A DNA stretch of 64,000 bases from Saccopteryx bilineata (GCF_036850765.1 NC_089490.1:292374982-292438981); one strand, 5' to 3'; shown: positions 47,852 to 60,290, numbered from the stretch's first letter. The notes: a model not told the origin generated them from the sequence alone. Program-made: numbers and translations.

Positions 47852-50800
47852 CTATACAATTTTGTCAGTCTTGGATATGTAGCTTGATTTTTAAATGCTT
47901 AGTTTTCTTGGGCCACATCAGAGTTGGATAAAATCCTTTTTCTAAAGTTTGAGAATTTTATGTACATACCTAAATAAGATAATGTCACAGATATTCAGAG
48001 ACTTTGGAGGCATGTATTTTTAGACAAATCATTTTTGAAAACAATTCTTCAGGATACAAGGAAAATAATTGCTTTATTCCAGGAAACATGTCGTATGTTG
48101 ATGTTGTACAATACATAAGGTCATATTTATAAATTAGGATCAGGTAAAATTAACAAAGTGAATTAAAGCCAAAGTCTTGTTGGTACTTTTTAGCATACTT
48201 TTCTCTTCTAAGTAAACTTAATTTTATTTAAGTAGATATGGTAATTTAAGTAAAATACCCAAGAAGCTAACTAAAGTTTTATAATAAATTACTTTATCAT
48301 AAACCAAACCTACTTTACAATTAGTATTACTGTTGATTTTATGTGATATATAAAAAGATAATATAAATATATAATAAAATGTATACATATTGAAGTCAGA
48401 AGCATAAATATTTAAAATATCACATTGGACACTTTTAAAAGTATCACACTATTTTTTTCCAATGTTAGATTTATTTATACTTTAAATTTCATATGATGAA
48501 ACAAAATTAGTCTTAAAAAATAGCAATCTAATCCATTACATTGAAGTGTCTGTATTAAGTCTAAATAATCATTCATCTTCTAGACTGTTCACTTTCATAG
48601 AAAACAAGTTACCACCAATATTTATTCAACACACAATCACATTATTCATTAAATTAGCTTTTTCTTTAGTTTATACTTTCTTCCATACAATATATTGCCA
48701 TATTATTCACATATTTTATGTTAGTAATGATCCAAAGCATTCTGATTAGCTGCACATACTCATAGCGCAAATATTGTAAAAAATACATATCTGCCTCAAA
48801 TCACTACTAATGTCTAAAGAGAAGTAACTGAGTAGAAAAAAAATATCTGATAAATATTTTAAATTCTTTTGGTGAATATACCATAGACAAGAGAGTGTAC
48901 TGGATAAACTGAGATCACAGGAAAATACTAAATAAAATCTCCATACTCAGTGACACCCAGAAGAGCTTCTGATCCAACATACAATTTATCAACTTGAGCA
49001 ACACAATGTTTAAAAATGTAATTTCAAGCCAACTTTGATTTTGTGATCTGTTATACAAAGGCAGTGGTACAAGAGATTTTCATTTCAATTACACATTGAA
49101 TACAATGCTGGTGGAGTAATTATGTAAGCCATTTCAAAATTGTTTTTAAAAATACCAAAATAGTGTAATAAAAAGAAAAATCATGTTTTTCCATTCTAAA
49201 AATTATCTTATATGACTTTATTAGTCCTACTAAATCTATCCGACTTAAAGTTAGTGAATTACTTTTAAATTGACACTACTATCTGCTTCTTCTACAGCAT
49301 TTTTCTATCATTATTTCCAGAATTAGATTTGCTCATGCCATGTACTTTAATTTCTATTTTATTATTTTTTAGAACAGAGAGATGACAATATTTTAACATC
49401 TTAGCATATATCTAAGTGCATACAATTATTTTTTACTCTTCCTTTGAGAAAAAAAAATAGTTAAATCTATCATATGTTCTATGATAAGATCACAAATGCA
49501 AACTATTGATGTTCTGTCCAAGTTCTCTGCTTCTGTGTGCTGGAAAGAATGTTATTTCATTTTCTTCATCCTTCAAAAAACCTACCATTCAAACCCAAAT
49601 TAACTAGTTCTGTAGTTACACAGATGTATTCTACACTTAGCATAGCATTGCCTAGGCAATGAAGCAGTGTATGAATCTTAAAATAGGATGTATTCTCTAT
49701 TGAATTCAAGAAGTGCTAAAATCATACTTTTCCCCATGTTAAGAACACTGAAAGATCAGATTGATTTTTAAACAGGTATTGTTAAGAAAGATAACTCTTC
49801 TAATTCCATAGATAAGTAAAAAGTAACTTTTATGCAAAAGTTACTACTTTCTGCTATCATAATCACTCATTTTTTTCATGCTACATAAATTTCAAAAACC
49901 TTTTAAAAATCTTTATTAGCAATCTTATAGATCTATAAAACAAAGTATTAAATGACAGCAAATCTCCAAAAAGACCTCCAATTTCTCCTTAAATCTATAG
50001 TCCATTATATGCTCATCAAAAACTGATAGTAAAAATAAATGTGAACTTATCTACTATGGGTGATCTTTTTTTTTTAGTGCACCTTTGTTATTTAAAACAG
50101 ATTCTAAGAACATACACTGTTAACAATATCTAAACATAAATACTATAGAATGTTGATAACCTTAAAATGAAAATTTATCTTACCTTTTGAGATTAATATC
50201 ATTGAAAATTTAATTGATGTGAATGGTTATATTGAGTATCCAAAGAAAATTTAAAAACAATGCTCCATTAAACCAATGTATTTTTCATGTCACTTCAAAT
50301 AAAACATACTAATTTTGCTTTTGCAACTCTTTCCTTCCTGTGGTTTTCATCCAGTCTTTATTCATTAAGATACATTTGCCTACTGTAATGGATAGCAATT
50401 ATAGCCAACTGATGTGCACATTCAGAATGCTGACCCGACTGAGAACCACAAATATCTGAAAAACCTTGACCAGGTAAAGTGATCTCATTAATCCTACCAG
50501 TCTGCCTCCATGTATATATGTTATTTATATATTGCACCATTTTAATATTAAAAATAAAGAAATCATGCCTTCTTAAATTGTGAAAAAGATACATTTATTG
50601 ACAGTTCTGATTCAAATGAACAACAATTATGAGAAAACCAAGGGTCCATTTCAAAATAATATAATAATAATAATAATATACATAAACAATATATAATTCA
50701 AAGCTACTAAAATCAAATAACTCAATATAAAGTTAGGTTTTATTTTTATAATAATACTATATATGCACATTTGAGCACTGTAAAAAGATCTTGGGTAGGT

Positions 50801-50902
50801 TTCAGTTTTGTAAAAGTAAAATAAAAAACATTTAAATGCTTGCAAGTTTTTTCACTAAGCATTTTAATAATTCATTACTTAAATACTACAAAATATATTC
50901 TT

Positions 50903-50912
50903 ACCTGTTTCC
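50903..50912 (-). other. Alternative consensus splice donor near CDH9 exon 1
   Basis: The minus strand reads AAACAG|GTAAGAAT with the last exonic base at 50905. It matches the donor consensus as well as the site at 51024. It could be a longer form of exon 1 (about 180 nt), a second leader exon, or chance. I cannot rank the two sites from sequence alone. Confidence 0.4.
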
Positions 50913-51024
50913 AAATGTTGAGAAAGAAATATAGCTGCTAGGAGAAAAGCAATATTTGTGCTACTTCATTATTAGGAAGAAAAAATTGAATAGCTCATAT
51001 TTGCAAGCAAAGTAAATAACTTAC

Positions 51025-51085
51025 TGTGTTAAGCAACGGAACTGAGTTTAGCCCTGCTCAGCAGTGACAATTCCCGCGGCGATGT
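51025..51085 (-). other. CDH9: Predicted CDH9 non-coding exon 1
   Basis: On the minus strand, about 25-30 nt after a TATA box, transcription would begin near 51085. The transcript would run through a short GC-richer leader containing CCGCGG and end at a strong donor CACA|GTAAGT (GT at 51024-51023). The leader has no cadherin-like coding sequence, consistent with a 5'UTR exon. The start site is inferred from TATA spacing, not observed. Confidence 0.5.
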
Positions 51086-51235
51086 GGCTTCTGTCTTATT
51101 CCTTCTCTTTTTATAGTATCTTCACAGCTGAATTTTCATGCATCTCAGTGTGCCTCCCTCTTCGAGCATCACTTTTAACTCAGACAGGCAGGAAGCTGAA
51201 GCCAAAGGAACTCTCTATCTGATTGGTTTCCATTC
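51086..51235 (-). promoter_or_regulatory. Predicted CDH9 core promoter (TATA and CCAAT boxes)
   Basis: On the minus strand there is a TATA box, CTATAAAAAG, at 51116-51107. Upstream of it is an AACCAATC box at about 51228-51221. Both precede the predicted exon 1 donor in the right order and orientation. An E-box (CAGCTG) lies just upstream of the TATA box, at about 51125-51130. The block stands out as less AT-rich than the surrounding tens of kilobases. It sits about 37 kb 5' of the CDH9 coding exon on the same strand. The assignment is inference; no other gene in the window could use it. Confidence 0.6.
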
Positions 51236-51420
51236 AGCATTTCTGATTAATAAGAGACGGTCCCGCACATACGAAGATATTGCCGCTGATGGCGCTGCAG
51301 GGCTCCAGGTTTGGGGCTGGGGCAATAAAGACCTCTTTAGGCACATTGATTTGCAAGCGAATGAAGTGGGAGGGCTTAGAGAGGAAGGCATTGTCAGAGA
51401 CCCCCATAAGAGAAAATAAC
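51236..51420. promoter_or_regulatory. GC-richer segment upstream of the predicted CDH9 promoter
   Basis: This is a non-repetitive, comparatively GC-rich continuation of the promoter block. It contains a GCCGCTGATGGCGCTGC stretch near 51282-51298 and a G-rich segment (GGTTTGGGGCTGGGGC). It is probably proximal regulatory DNA. Individual factor sites cannot be assigned with confidence. A 93-codon open frame on the plus strand here shows no protein features. Confidence 0.4.
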
Positions 51421-54400
51421 CCAGTGTTTTTATTCTCGCTTAATCAGCTCCCTTAATGTGTTTGCAAGTGGGAGAGAAAGGTCACAGCATGCCAAACCTG
51501 TAAATCATCTGTAGAAAATATATATCGCAAGGAGAGTGTTGCTTACAAGAAATTTTGTGTATGGTCCCTGCAGAATTCACTATCACATATTTCAGTTTAA
51601 TACCCATATTCCAAGTTTAAGAAAAGGAAGAGAAAGAATTCAGATTACATTTATTGTTGATAATAATCATTTTTGTGTCTCTGTGAGTTTACACACTAAA
51701 ACAAAATTTCAAAACTAATTTAAAAAGTATCTAGTATTGTTGTTTTAATGTGTTGTTTTCCAGTGAAACCAATGATTTAAAGTATACTTTCAACTTTTTA
51801 CAGCTCTTTACTTGATAATGCAATTGGGGGATTTTCACCTTTTCTGGAAATGTCCAGAACTAATGGTGACCATAGCCTCAACACAAAAAATAGATGGTCC
51901 ACCTGTTAGATTCGCTGCTGAACACTGCATAATCATTAGAGAGGGTAAATCATAACAAACACTGTTTCAGAAGGAAGTCCCTTTAGCACTTCTGGAAATG
52001 GCACAATAGAAGACTATTGATTAGCAGATAAATCCTTCTGAAAAGAAGTTCTAGTAATAGTTGTATGAAATGTACATTGGAAATATGGCTCACTCGTTAA
52101 GTTCCGGTAACTAAATAGCTTGAACGTCCCAAAATATCAATATCCTATTTGATGCTTCAAAGAAAAACTGACAATAGAAAATAAAAATAAAATTGCCACT
52201 TCTTTTTTCTTCTCCAGTGGTGTAGCTTAGCCATGAGGTGTAGATAATAGAGCTGCCTATCTGAGGCATGTGCATGATGGAAATTACTCTTTAAAAGGGA
52301 AAACAAATATGTAGAAAATACTGTCTCATAGATCCCCAAATAAAAGGTAACACCATTAATGCATGGTAATTAAACTTTTAGTACATGGTTTTTAAATAAC
52401 TGTGAATTTAAAATGTAAGATGAGCAAAAATGTGGACTTTATTTTATTTCTCTGCAAATGAAGGAAAGGAAGAGGAAGAAATAAAGCTTTATGCATGTTG
52501 TCCAGGGCAAGATAGATCCGAATGGTGAAGACCAGAGTAGTGAATTCTTCATGGAGGCTAAGAGTGTTTTCTTGAGGCAAAGACATTTAATTTGAAATTC
52601 ACACACTGTTTTATACTTATTTCTTCCAGGTGTCCTGGTTCATTTAAATAACAGTGCACATTATAGAAGTTTCTGTTAGTTCTGAGATAAAGTGATGTAT
52701 GTAATGTGGGAAAAAGAAACCAAACATTTTATTATAGTTTAAGATAAAAATGCACAAATAAAATCTTTAAATCCCTAAAGCTGCACACATTTATTCTCCC
52801 ACTGACAACACACTAAATGGAAAGACTGCTTTGTGTGAAATGCACAATGCTACAGAGTTTTCCATTGCCTGATTTGAAGTTTTTACTACTCTTAGGAAAA
52901 AAGGCAGGTGGGGGCGATTCATTAACAGTAATTGTAAAATAGTATTTATTTTCTTTAATTACTTTAGTTTAACGTTTTTTAGTGATTTGGTATTCAAAAT
53001 ATATTACCTTATTGAGAAAACATTTTATGGATTCTTTTCTTCTTCTTTGAATATTATATATTCCCATACTTGAGGACTCTACCTATTTAATACCGTTGAA
53101 GAAAAGTCATGTATCCCTGCCACATAGATAACTCCAATGCCTTTTAACCTTTTATTATAATTGCTATTTGATTACACCATAACCATTTTTTAAATTGTTA
53201 AGAAAAATATTGAATAAATAAAGCAGTTACAATACATGAATTTTAAGGCCACCATCGGCTCCTAGAAGGAACTTCTCACCCCTTCCCAGCTAAAACAAAT
53301 TTTTTTTTCAACAAAATACTAATTCTTTTAAAGCCCAAATATAATACAGTACAGCATGAAAGAACTTACTGAATAAGTCACAGTAAAAAAAATAATAAAT
53401 TACCCCAATTAAAGGTATATCATAAACATGGTGACACAAAGCTACCTTTCACTAGCAGTTCCATCCACATAAGCCAGCACAGTCAGACAAAGCTGTGTGC
53501 TAACCTTTTACATCTAATATAGACTAGCACTAGATAGCAAACAATCTATCTAAACCAACTGAAATCAATTTTCTCCATGTGTGAACTCAAGTTATAGTTT
53601 CTACATGATAAATAGTTAAAAGGATTAAAGGAGAAACAAATATTTTGCACAACAGCTTTTACATGCCACTATTATGAGTGTCCCCTACCAGAATTCAACA
53701 CCAACAATTTACTACTTCAGCCTCAAATTTAAACTATACTAAGTAATGGAGGAAAAAATTATGAATTATTTTCTCCTGTTTTCTAACAAACCATCATTGC
53801 TCATATCTCTATGTACATCACACCTTCTTTGGAATTGAAAATTCTACAATCATCTATGTTCACTGTGATTTTTATCACTGTGGCTTAAGGTATACCCAAA
53901 TTGTATCAGAATATCCTCAGACCAATTATGCCTGCTGGTAAATCTCTTTAACATCTGAAAATCCTTTGTGTCCTCGACCTTTTGTTTGCACAGATCTTTC
54001 AATTGCCTGTTTCAACTCAGAGTTGGCTGTTGTATAAAAAATTCTTTTTCATTTCATGTTGCTCAGCTGAGAGATGATATTTGTTCCATAGCACATATAC
54101 CATTGGGCTTTGAGCTGGAATAAATGATCCTGCTTGTCTCTGCTAGGCTATTTTTCTTTAGTCCTTTATTCATGTTTGACATAGATTTTATCATGCCTAA
54201 CTCTCCTTGTTTAAATCATTTAAAGACTTGAATAAATTTAGCAACCAGTTAGGTGAGCCCCACAATGCATTGATTCCTCCTTGCCTTGATATTTTGATTT
54301 CCAATGATAATTTCTTCCTCTCCACTTCAGCTGTAAACTCATGGTCATGCCCTATCAGAAGTTTGTTGTTGTTGTTTTTTTCTATTGGACATCCTGATAG

Positions 54401-54734
54401 ATCTTCTCCATTTTTTACCTCAAGGTGGATTAGCAATGAGTTCACTCAGTAGAACCAAATTGGATCAGCATGAAAGACTAGATTAGAGTTCTACCTGCCT
54501 TTTATGATTTGTAAGTAGATGTCTTTAGAGGACAGACTTAGAGAGGAGACTGTTAGTTTTATCCATGTGGCCTTATCTCAGCAACAAAGACCATAGGATC
54601 TGGTACCCATGACCCCCTACTAGTGTGGAAAATTGTCTTCTAAGGAATAACCTACGGTACCCAGCCCAAATACCCCTCTCTGTGAGATGGAGAAAGCTGA
54701 ACACTAAAAAAAAAATTGTTTCAGCCTTTTCTTT
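51421..54734. other. 5' flank of CDH9, no gene or identifiable repeat
   Basis: Unique-looking DNA upstream of the predicted promoter. It could hold enhancers, but no motif cluster stands out by eye. Confidence 0.5.
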
Positions 54735-55035
54735 CTTTGTTCTTTTTTTACCATAATACTTTTTTTTAATTTAGAAAATTAAATTTTACACGGTGACATT
54801 GATCAATAAGAATACATAGGTTTTCTGTAAACATTTCTATAACATTTAAAGTGATAAGTTGTATATCCATCACCCAAAGTCAAATCATTTTCCATCATCT
54901 TATATTTTCCCTCTTTAAACTCTTCTCCCTGCCCACTGCCTGTACCCCCCTCCCGCTGGTAACCACTTAACTTTTATCTATGTCTTTGAGTCTCAGTTTT
55001 ATATCCCACCTATGTGTGAAATCATACAGTTCTTA
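54735..55035 (-). mobile_element. L1 3'UTR fragment
   Basis: Same arrangement as the copy at 34.6 kb. A T-rich left edge precedes CACGGTGACATTGATCAATA, CATCACCCAAAGTCAAATC, a CCCTCCCGCTGGTAACCAC segment and GTGTGAAATCATACAG. It abuts a MaLR LTR on the right. Confidence 0.6.
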
Positions 55036-55039
55036 ACTT

Positions 55040-55380
55040 TTTCTGCTCTCAGCCTTTTCATGTTGTTGTAACAAAATGCCATAGACTGGGTGGATAAAAA
55101 ACAACAGCAATTTGTTTCCCATAATTCTGGAGGCTGGAAGTCCAATAGATAGGTGCCAGCATATCCTCTCTTTAACTCTTTTCACTCTGTCCTCATGTGA
55201 TGAAAGGGGCAAAGATCTCTGTGGGTTCTCTCTAGAAGGGCACTAATCCTATTCACAAAGGCTTTCCCTTCATGACATAACTATGGCCCCAAAGTCCCAC
55301 CTCCTAATATCACCTACTTAGGCATTGGAATTTCAACATCTGGATTATGGGAGAACACAATATTCAGATGACCACAAGAT
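55040..55380 (-). mobile_element. MaLR (MLT1-like) LTR
   Basis: The plus strand is the complement of the LTR: GTAACAAAATGCCATAGACT GGGTGG, AATTCTGGAGGCTGGAAGTC CA, GGGCACTAATCCTATTCACA, CCCAAAGTCCCACCTCCTAAT and TTTCAACATCTGGATTATGG. Solo LTR of an ancient endogenous retrovirus-like element with no internal genes next to it. Confidence 0.75.
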
Positions 55381-57261
55381 TATATACATTTAGTATTGTT
55401 TTTCTTGTATAAACTTTGACTTTCACCTATGTATGTGTCACTACTGGTATTTTTTCCTAACCTCTGGCTTAATACCTAGACATGTCATTATACAAAATAA
55501 TATGACCTCCAAGTTATGGGGTTTTTATTCATACATCTCAATTCTGACTCTTACTTTCAAGTAACCCTCCGTGATATGATGACAGCAGTACTATTTCCTC
55601 TGCAGAACCTGTCCTCCATTGACTTCACACAAGCGTTAGTCACTCCTCTGAGATTCTCGCATTTCTGCTTACTCACATGTGATGGCAAGGCCCATCCTAA
55701 AACCACTCCCTTGCATACTTTTTTGTTCTGTTCTTACTCCATGACTACAAGACACACATACACACAGACTCCAAGAGTTCTACCTGGAGTTCTACCTTTC
55801 TAGGGAAAGGTGAAAGAAAGTTAGGAAAAGGTCACGTGGCAATGCAGTATGGACTAGGGATAAGCTCTGGGATCATGAGGTGATCCAAACTTCAAGTAAT
55901 GCAGCAGAAGTAGAATTTTGCTTTTCCTAAGTGCTCTTTATATTTTCTTCATAGATCAGAGAGCTTCAACATACTCCAGGCTTTAAGTCTGTTCTTTAAT
56001 AGTCATAAACCATGCAGAACATGAATGGCTTATAAAACTCCACTATTTTTAAATATTCTTCTTATATTTATCAGTAGAACCACTGTTACAACTGTTGTTA
56101 CTATATAGCAGAGTAATAATAATACCACTGATTATAATAATAACTAAGGCTATAATTTATTGTATATTTGCATTAATAACTAAATTCAGGCATTTTTTAA
56201 ATTTCTTGAAACAACTAAACAAGGTGGAATTTGTTTTGTTTTGTTTTTGATACAGGGCAAAGTAATATGGTTAGTGAAGTTATTTGCCAAAGTTCACTTA
56301 CCCAGGAGATTGATAGAACCAGGAGCAGAAACTTGTTCTATTTAAATTTAATGCCCATTCTTTCAAGCACTATACCCTACAGTCTTCTTCAATTGCCTAC
56401 TGGCAACAATGTGCATCTCAACTCAGGAACTGATAGGCAAAGGTAACTAGAACATTGTGTATCCCCTAGAGAGATTTCTTGTCCTCAAAATTTCTGTACC
56501 ATATATAATAATATCTAAAATGTTTTTCCTTGCTAAAGAGGGTTTTTTTTATATTTTACAGAATATAGGGATTTTATATGCAGACAGAATAAGTTCTAGT
56601 AGAACATGACAATTTATAAAAGATTTATAAGCATTAGACATATTTTAAAGGGTTTTTTATGGCTCATGGAAGAATCTTTGAAAATATTTAAAAATGTTTG
56701 TCTTGATCATGTTAGATAAAAATTTACAAAAGAATATAAAAAAATTTTTACTGACTCCTACATTACAGAAAGATATATTTTTAAAATCCCTAAAATTGTA
56801 TTCACCTTTGAACCCTTCCAGTGCATGGAAAAGCACAGAGTAGTTCACCAATAAATGGTAAATTATGTGCCTAACATAAGCTTTAAACTAAATAAAAATT
56901 TAATAAAATCACTCAGTCATTTACTTTTTAAAATTAAAATTGTTTTGTAATAAGCTTGTATATAAACATTGCATATTTACCCTAAAAGTCAATCAGAGAA
57001 TAAAATCACTTGATAACACATGAATGAAAACAATTTCTATTGCTATCATTTAACATGTAAAAATAAATGGTATCATATTGTGCACATTATTTTTATCATG
57101 GATACATTTAAAATTTTGTTTTACACTGTTTTTCCTACTTATTTTTCCAAATTCCTAACCTCCTCCTATTTTACTACCTCTTCTTCCAATACAGGTACTG
57201 ACATTAATAGCCTCTTTTATAATTTTGAGTACTGTATATGATCATATTTTAAATCTATCTA
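55381..57261. other. Intergenic, nothing certain
   Basis: Contains only the possible MIR at 56150. The 95-codon open frame at 55516-55803 has no recognisable protein features. Confidence 0.5.
56150..56345 (-). mobile_element. Possible MIR fragment
   Basis: ATAATTTATTGTATATTTGC near the left and TATTTGCCAAAGTTCACTTA ..ACCAGGAGCAGAAAC near the right fit MIR order. The middle is disturbed by a T-rich stretch. Weak. Confidence 0.35.
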
Positions 57262-57605
57262 TCAGGCAGACACAGACTCCTGCATGTGTCCTGATTGGGT
57301 TCCACCCAGCAAGCCCACTAGGAGGTAATACTCTACCCTCTGGAGCGTTGCTCTATTGCTTAGCAACCAAGCAAGAGCTTAGAACCTGAGGCAGAGGCCA
57401 TGGAGCCATCCCCAGCACCAAGGCCCAACTTGCTCCAATGGAGTCATGGCTGCAAGAGAGGAAAAGAGAGATAGAGAGAGAGAAATGAGTGGGGTAGGGG
57501 TGGAGAAGCAGATGGCTGATTCTCCTGTGTGCCCTGACTGAGAATCAAACCTGGGACATGCAAATGCTAGGCTGATGCTCTACCATTGAGCCAACTGGCC
57601 AGGAC
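57262..57605 (-). mobile_element. VES-type bat SINE, full length
   Basis: The minus strand has head CTGGCCAGTTGGCTCAATGG TAGAGC and B-box GGTTTGATTC. The body includes AGCCATCTGCTTCTCC, and it ends GGAGTCTGTGTCTGCCTG. No convincing duplication. Confidence 0.88.
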
Positions 57606-58075
57606 CTATCGATATTTTCTTTTTTTAAGTTTTCATCAGCTTATTAATTGAAAATTTAGATTTATATTCTTAGGTAAAACACTGCCCACCTGCTCTCAAG
57701 CTCCTGAAATTTATTTACTACCTTGTTTCTTCCTGCTATTTTTTTTCCCTTTGAATGTGTTGCATTTGGCTATCAGAAAGGAGAGAAATTAAATATGTGT
57801 TTAATTATTAGTTATACAGACTCTAGGTCTCATTTTACTTTATTAATGAGTAAAATAAAATGAAATGGCTTTTGCTCCACCAAATTTGAAAAGTATATAT
57901 GTATAGATTAAGATACTATGATATTTAAAAACCTGGTATCAACAGTTTAAATTCTGAAAACACTGACCCTTAAATTAAAGAGCTGTAATAAACAGTATCT
58001 TCTAAAGCTTCAAGAGAGAAGTCAATCCATGAAAATAGCAGAAATTATAGAGAATTGAAAGAGAAAAAGTAGCTT
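57606..58075. other. Intergenic, nothing seen
   Basis: AT-rich spacer between two SINEs of opposite orientation. Confidence 0.5.
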
Positions 58076-58394
58076 GATCAGGCCATGGCACAGTGGATAG
58101 AGTATCAGAGTAGGATGCGGAGGACACAGGTTCGAGACCCCGAGGTCGCCAGCTTGAGTGCGAGCTCATCTGGTTTGAGCAAAAGCTCACCAGCTTGGAC
58201 CCAAGGTCACTGGCACCAGCAAGGGGTTACTTGGTCTGCTGAAGGCCCATGGTCAAGGCACATATGAGAAAGCAATCAGTGAACAACTAAGGTGTTGCAA
58301 TGCCCAATGAAAAACTAATGATTGATGCTTCTCATCTCTTCATTCCTGTCTGACTCTCTCTCTCTGTGTCTCTCTCTCTCTCTTTCTGTCTCTC

Positions 58395-58430
<36 letters not shown>
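58076..58430 (+). mobile_element. VES-type SINE, GGTGGCGCAGTGG subtype
   Basis: GGCACAGTGGATAGAGTATC, B-box GGTTCGAGACC, GAGGTCGCCAGCTTGAGTGC, TCAAGGCACATATGAGAAAG C and TGATTGATGCTTCTCATCTC, ending in a long CT tract. Confidence 0.9.

Positions 58431-58464
<34 letters not shown>
58354..58464 (+). repeat. (TC)n followed by (TA)n
   Basis: The CT-rich tail of the SINE at 58076 is expanded, then switches abruptly to about 16 TA units. Confidence 0.9.
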
Positions 58465-58467
<3 letters not shown>

Positions 58468-58589
58468 GAGGAAAAGTAAGTTTTTCAATAAGTAAGCTAA
58501 TATTTATCTCTATGTGTGTCATGTTTTTATTTAATAATAATTTTCTATAGGCAATTCATAAAGAGACTCTCATCAATGACTTTAATATA

Positions 58590-58666
58590 CACTGCTCACA
58601 AAAATTAGGGGATATTTTATCACTTCATATTCATTTTGAAATATCCTCTAATTTTTGTGAGCAGTA
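58590..58666. mobile_element. Palindromic mariner-type MITE, 77 bp
   Basis: Left arm CACTGCTCACAAAAATTAGG and right arm CCTCTAATTTTTGTGAGCAG form a near-perfect hairpin. They are flanked by TA at 58588-58589 and 58667-58668. Too short to encode anything. Confidence 0.85.
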
Positions 58667-58668
58667 TA

Positions 58669-59283
58669 AATGTTTTTCATAACTTTTAACTAATGATGCC
58701 CTTTTTGATATTTTCCCAAATCTTTTAAGGATAAAAATCTACTTTATATAATAAGTCCATTATTTTCTCTTTTAGAACATTTTAAAATTTTAAAAATATT
58801 GTTTAACTTATATTCATTAAATTTTTAAATAATTTTTATATTATACTTTACAATGCATATATCAACACACTCTATTTTATTATAATTATATAAATATATT
58901 ATCTATTATGTAATCTACAGAAAAATAATTATTGATATGGTGCAAAAAGGTGTATATATGTGTATTAAGATATATGTTCACACATACATATATCTTAAGT
59001 GCACAACTAAAAAAATATTAAAGCTCTCAGTTAAACATTGACTTTAACCTAATCTCCCTAAATAAGTAAACTGTTAAAGAATACCTTGACCCACACACAA
59101 CTTTGCTAGAAGAGCTGAGACACCAGAGTAGAAACTGAAATTCTATACCAAAGGGGTAATTTATACCCTGCAAAATAAAGGTAACCTTGAGGAGTTTTCT
59201 TTTAAAACCAACTAAAGGAAGAGACTTTTGACTCTTCTTACCTCCTGTCTATTAATGTCTAATTCTTGTTGGAATAAAGCTAG
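58669..59283. other. Intergenic, very AT-rich
   Basis: Nothing recognised apart from TATAT patches. Confidence 0.5.
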
Positions 59284-59455
59284 GTCAGTGGTTCTTGATT
59301 GTGTTCACACATGACAATCACCTGAGAATAAACTCCTCATCTTAAAATTCTGGCTTATTTATTCTAGAGTAAAACCTAGAGCTTGGCTATTCCAGGAGCT
59401 CCCCTAGTGATTCCCATGAGGAGAAGTTCCGATAACAACCGCAGGCCAGGGAATG
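59284..59455 (+). mobile_element. MER5A-like hAT-Charlie MITE
   Basis: AGTGGTTCTTGATTGTGTTC ACACATGACAATCACCTGAG resembles the MER5 5' end. AAACCTAGAGCTTGGCTATT CCAGGAGCTCCCCTAGTGAT fits its interior. The right terminus is decayed. Confidence 0.55.
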
Positions 59456-59689
59456 GATCTGAAAATAATAGGAATACAAAGTCAGGCCCTGATTATTTTC
59501 AGAAGAGGGTCTAAGCATGTGTAATCTACAGGTCTCTGAAGACTTCATTTTCCTGTGCTTCCAACTCCATTATGCAGTACTCAAGGTCAATGAAAGTTTT
59601 TATACAGTACTTCCTTGAATATATTGGTTTTTGTTCGGTTTTCATACTTTACATAGACTGTTCCTTCAGCCAGAAAAGTCTTTCTGTTC

Positions 59690-59805
59690 TCTCTCTCTCT
59701 CCATATATATATATATATATATCCATATATTATATATATATAATATATGGATATATATATATATATGGTGTATTACATATATATATCACATATATATATA
59801 TAATG
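59690..59805. repeat. (TA)n hairpin-forming tract
   Basis: Alternating TA with inverted ATATATCCATATATTATA and TATAATATATGGATATAT blocks, so the region can extrude as a cruciform. Confidence 0.85.
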
Positions 59806-60279
59806 TAAATGTCACCTCCTTTATGAAATAGTCCCTGGCATACTGTTCCTCTTCAAATATTGCTAATGGCCTGGACACACATCTTTTTCTGTCCCTTTTG
59901 TTTGTTTTTGACAGATATTGCCTGACAACAATAAGGCTCACAAAGGGGGTTCTCTAATTTTTAAATTAGAAAACTGGTTAAAATATATAATTTTAAGGTT
60001 TTTTTTTAACTAAAAAAGAGCTGTCTGCAGCCACCTCATTATATGTAAATATGGCTAACCTTATCTACATAACAGAGTAATTTAACAGGCAAACCTAGAG
60101 TAATAATTTTATGAACATGCCTTATAAGAAAATTAGTATTAATCAATACTTGGTTTTGTAGTTATGGCTCTTGTGTATGAAGATTAATATCTTAATACCT
60201 ATATATTAATTCCAGTTCTTAAAAGAAAAATGCACACAGAAGAACTAGACTGTACTTGTGTTTTGTTTGTTTTAAGTTT
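59806..60279. other. Intergenic, nothing seen
   Basis: AT-rich spacer before the SINE at 60291. Confidence 0.5.
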
Positions 60280-60290
60280 AATTGGTGTTT

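Larger units (their letters stand above)
44671..50902. other. Intron 1, AT-rich, no gene seen
   Basis: Apart from the 39-bp duplication at 45808, the TG repeat at 47817 and a CCA-rich patch at 47373-47403, I see no feature. Confidence 0.55.
14021..51024 (-). other. CDH9: Inferred CDH9 intron 1 (about 37 kb)
   Basis: This is the interval between the acceptor of the first coding exon and the predicted non-coding exon 1. It is AT-rich and filled with repeats of several ages, listed individually. A long first intron is usual for type II cadherin genes. The extent depends on the exon 1 prediction, and the alternative donor would end it at 50904. Confidence 0.5.

Noticed and set aside
51138..51419. 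93-codon open frame on the plus strand over the promoter block
   Set aside because: No recognisable domain, no splice or Kozak support. It overlaps the minus-strand TATA/CCAAT arrangement, and low stop density follows from the GC-richer composition.
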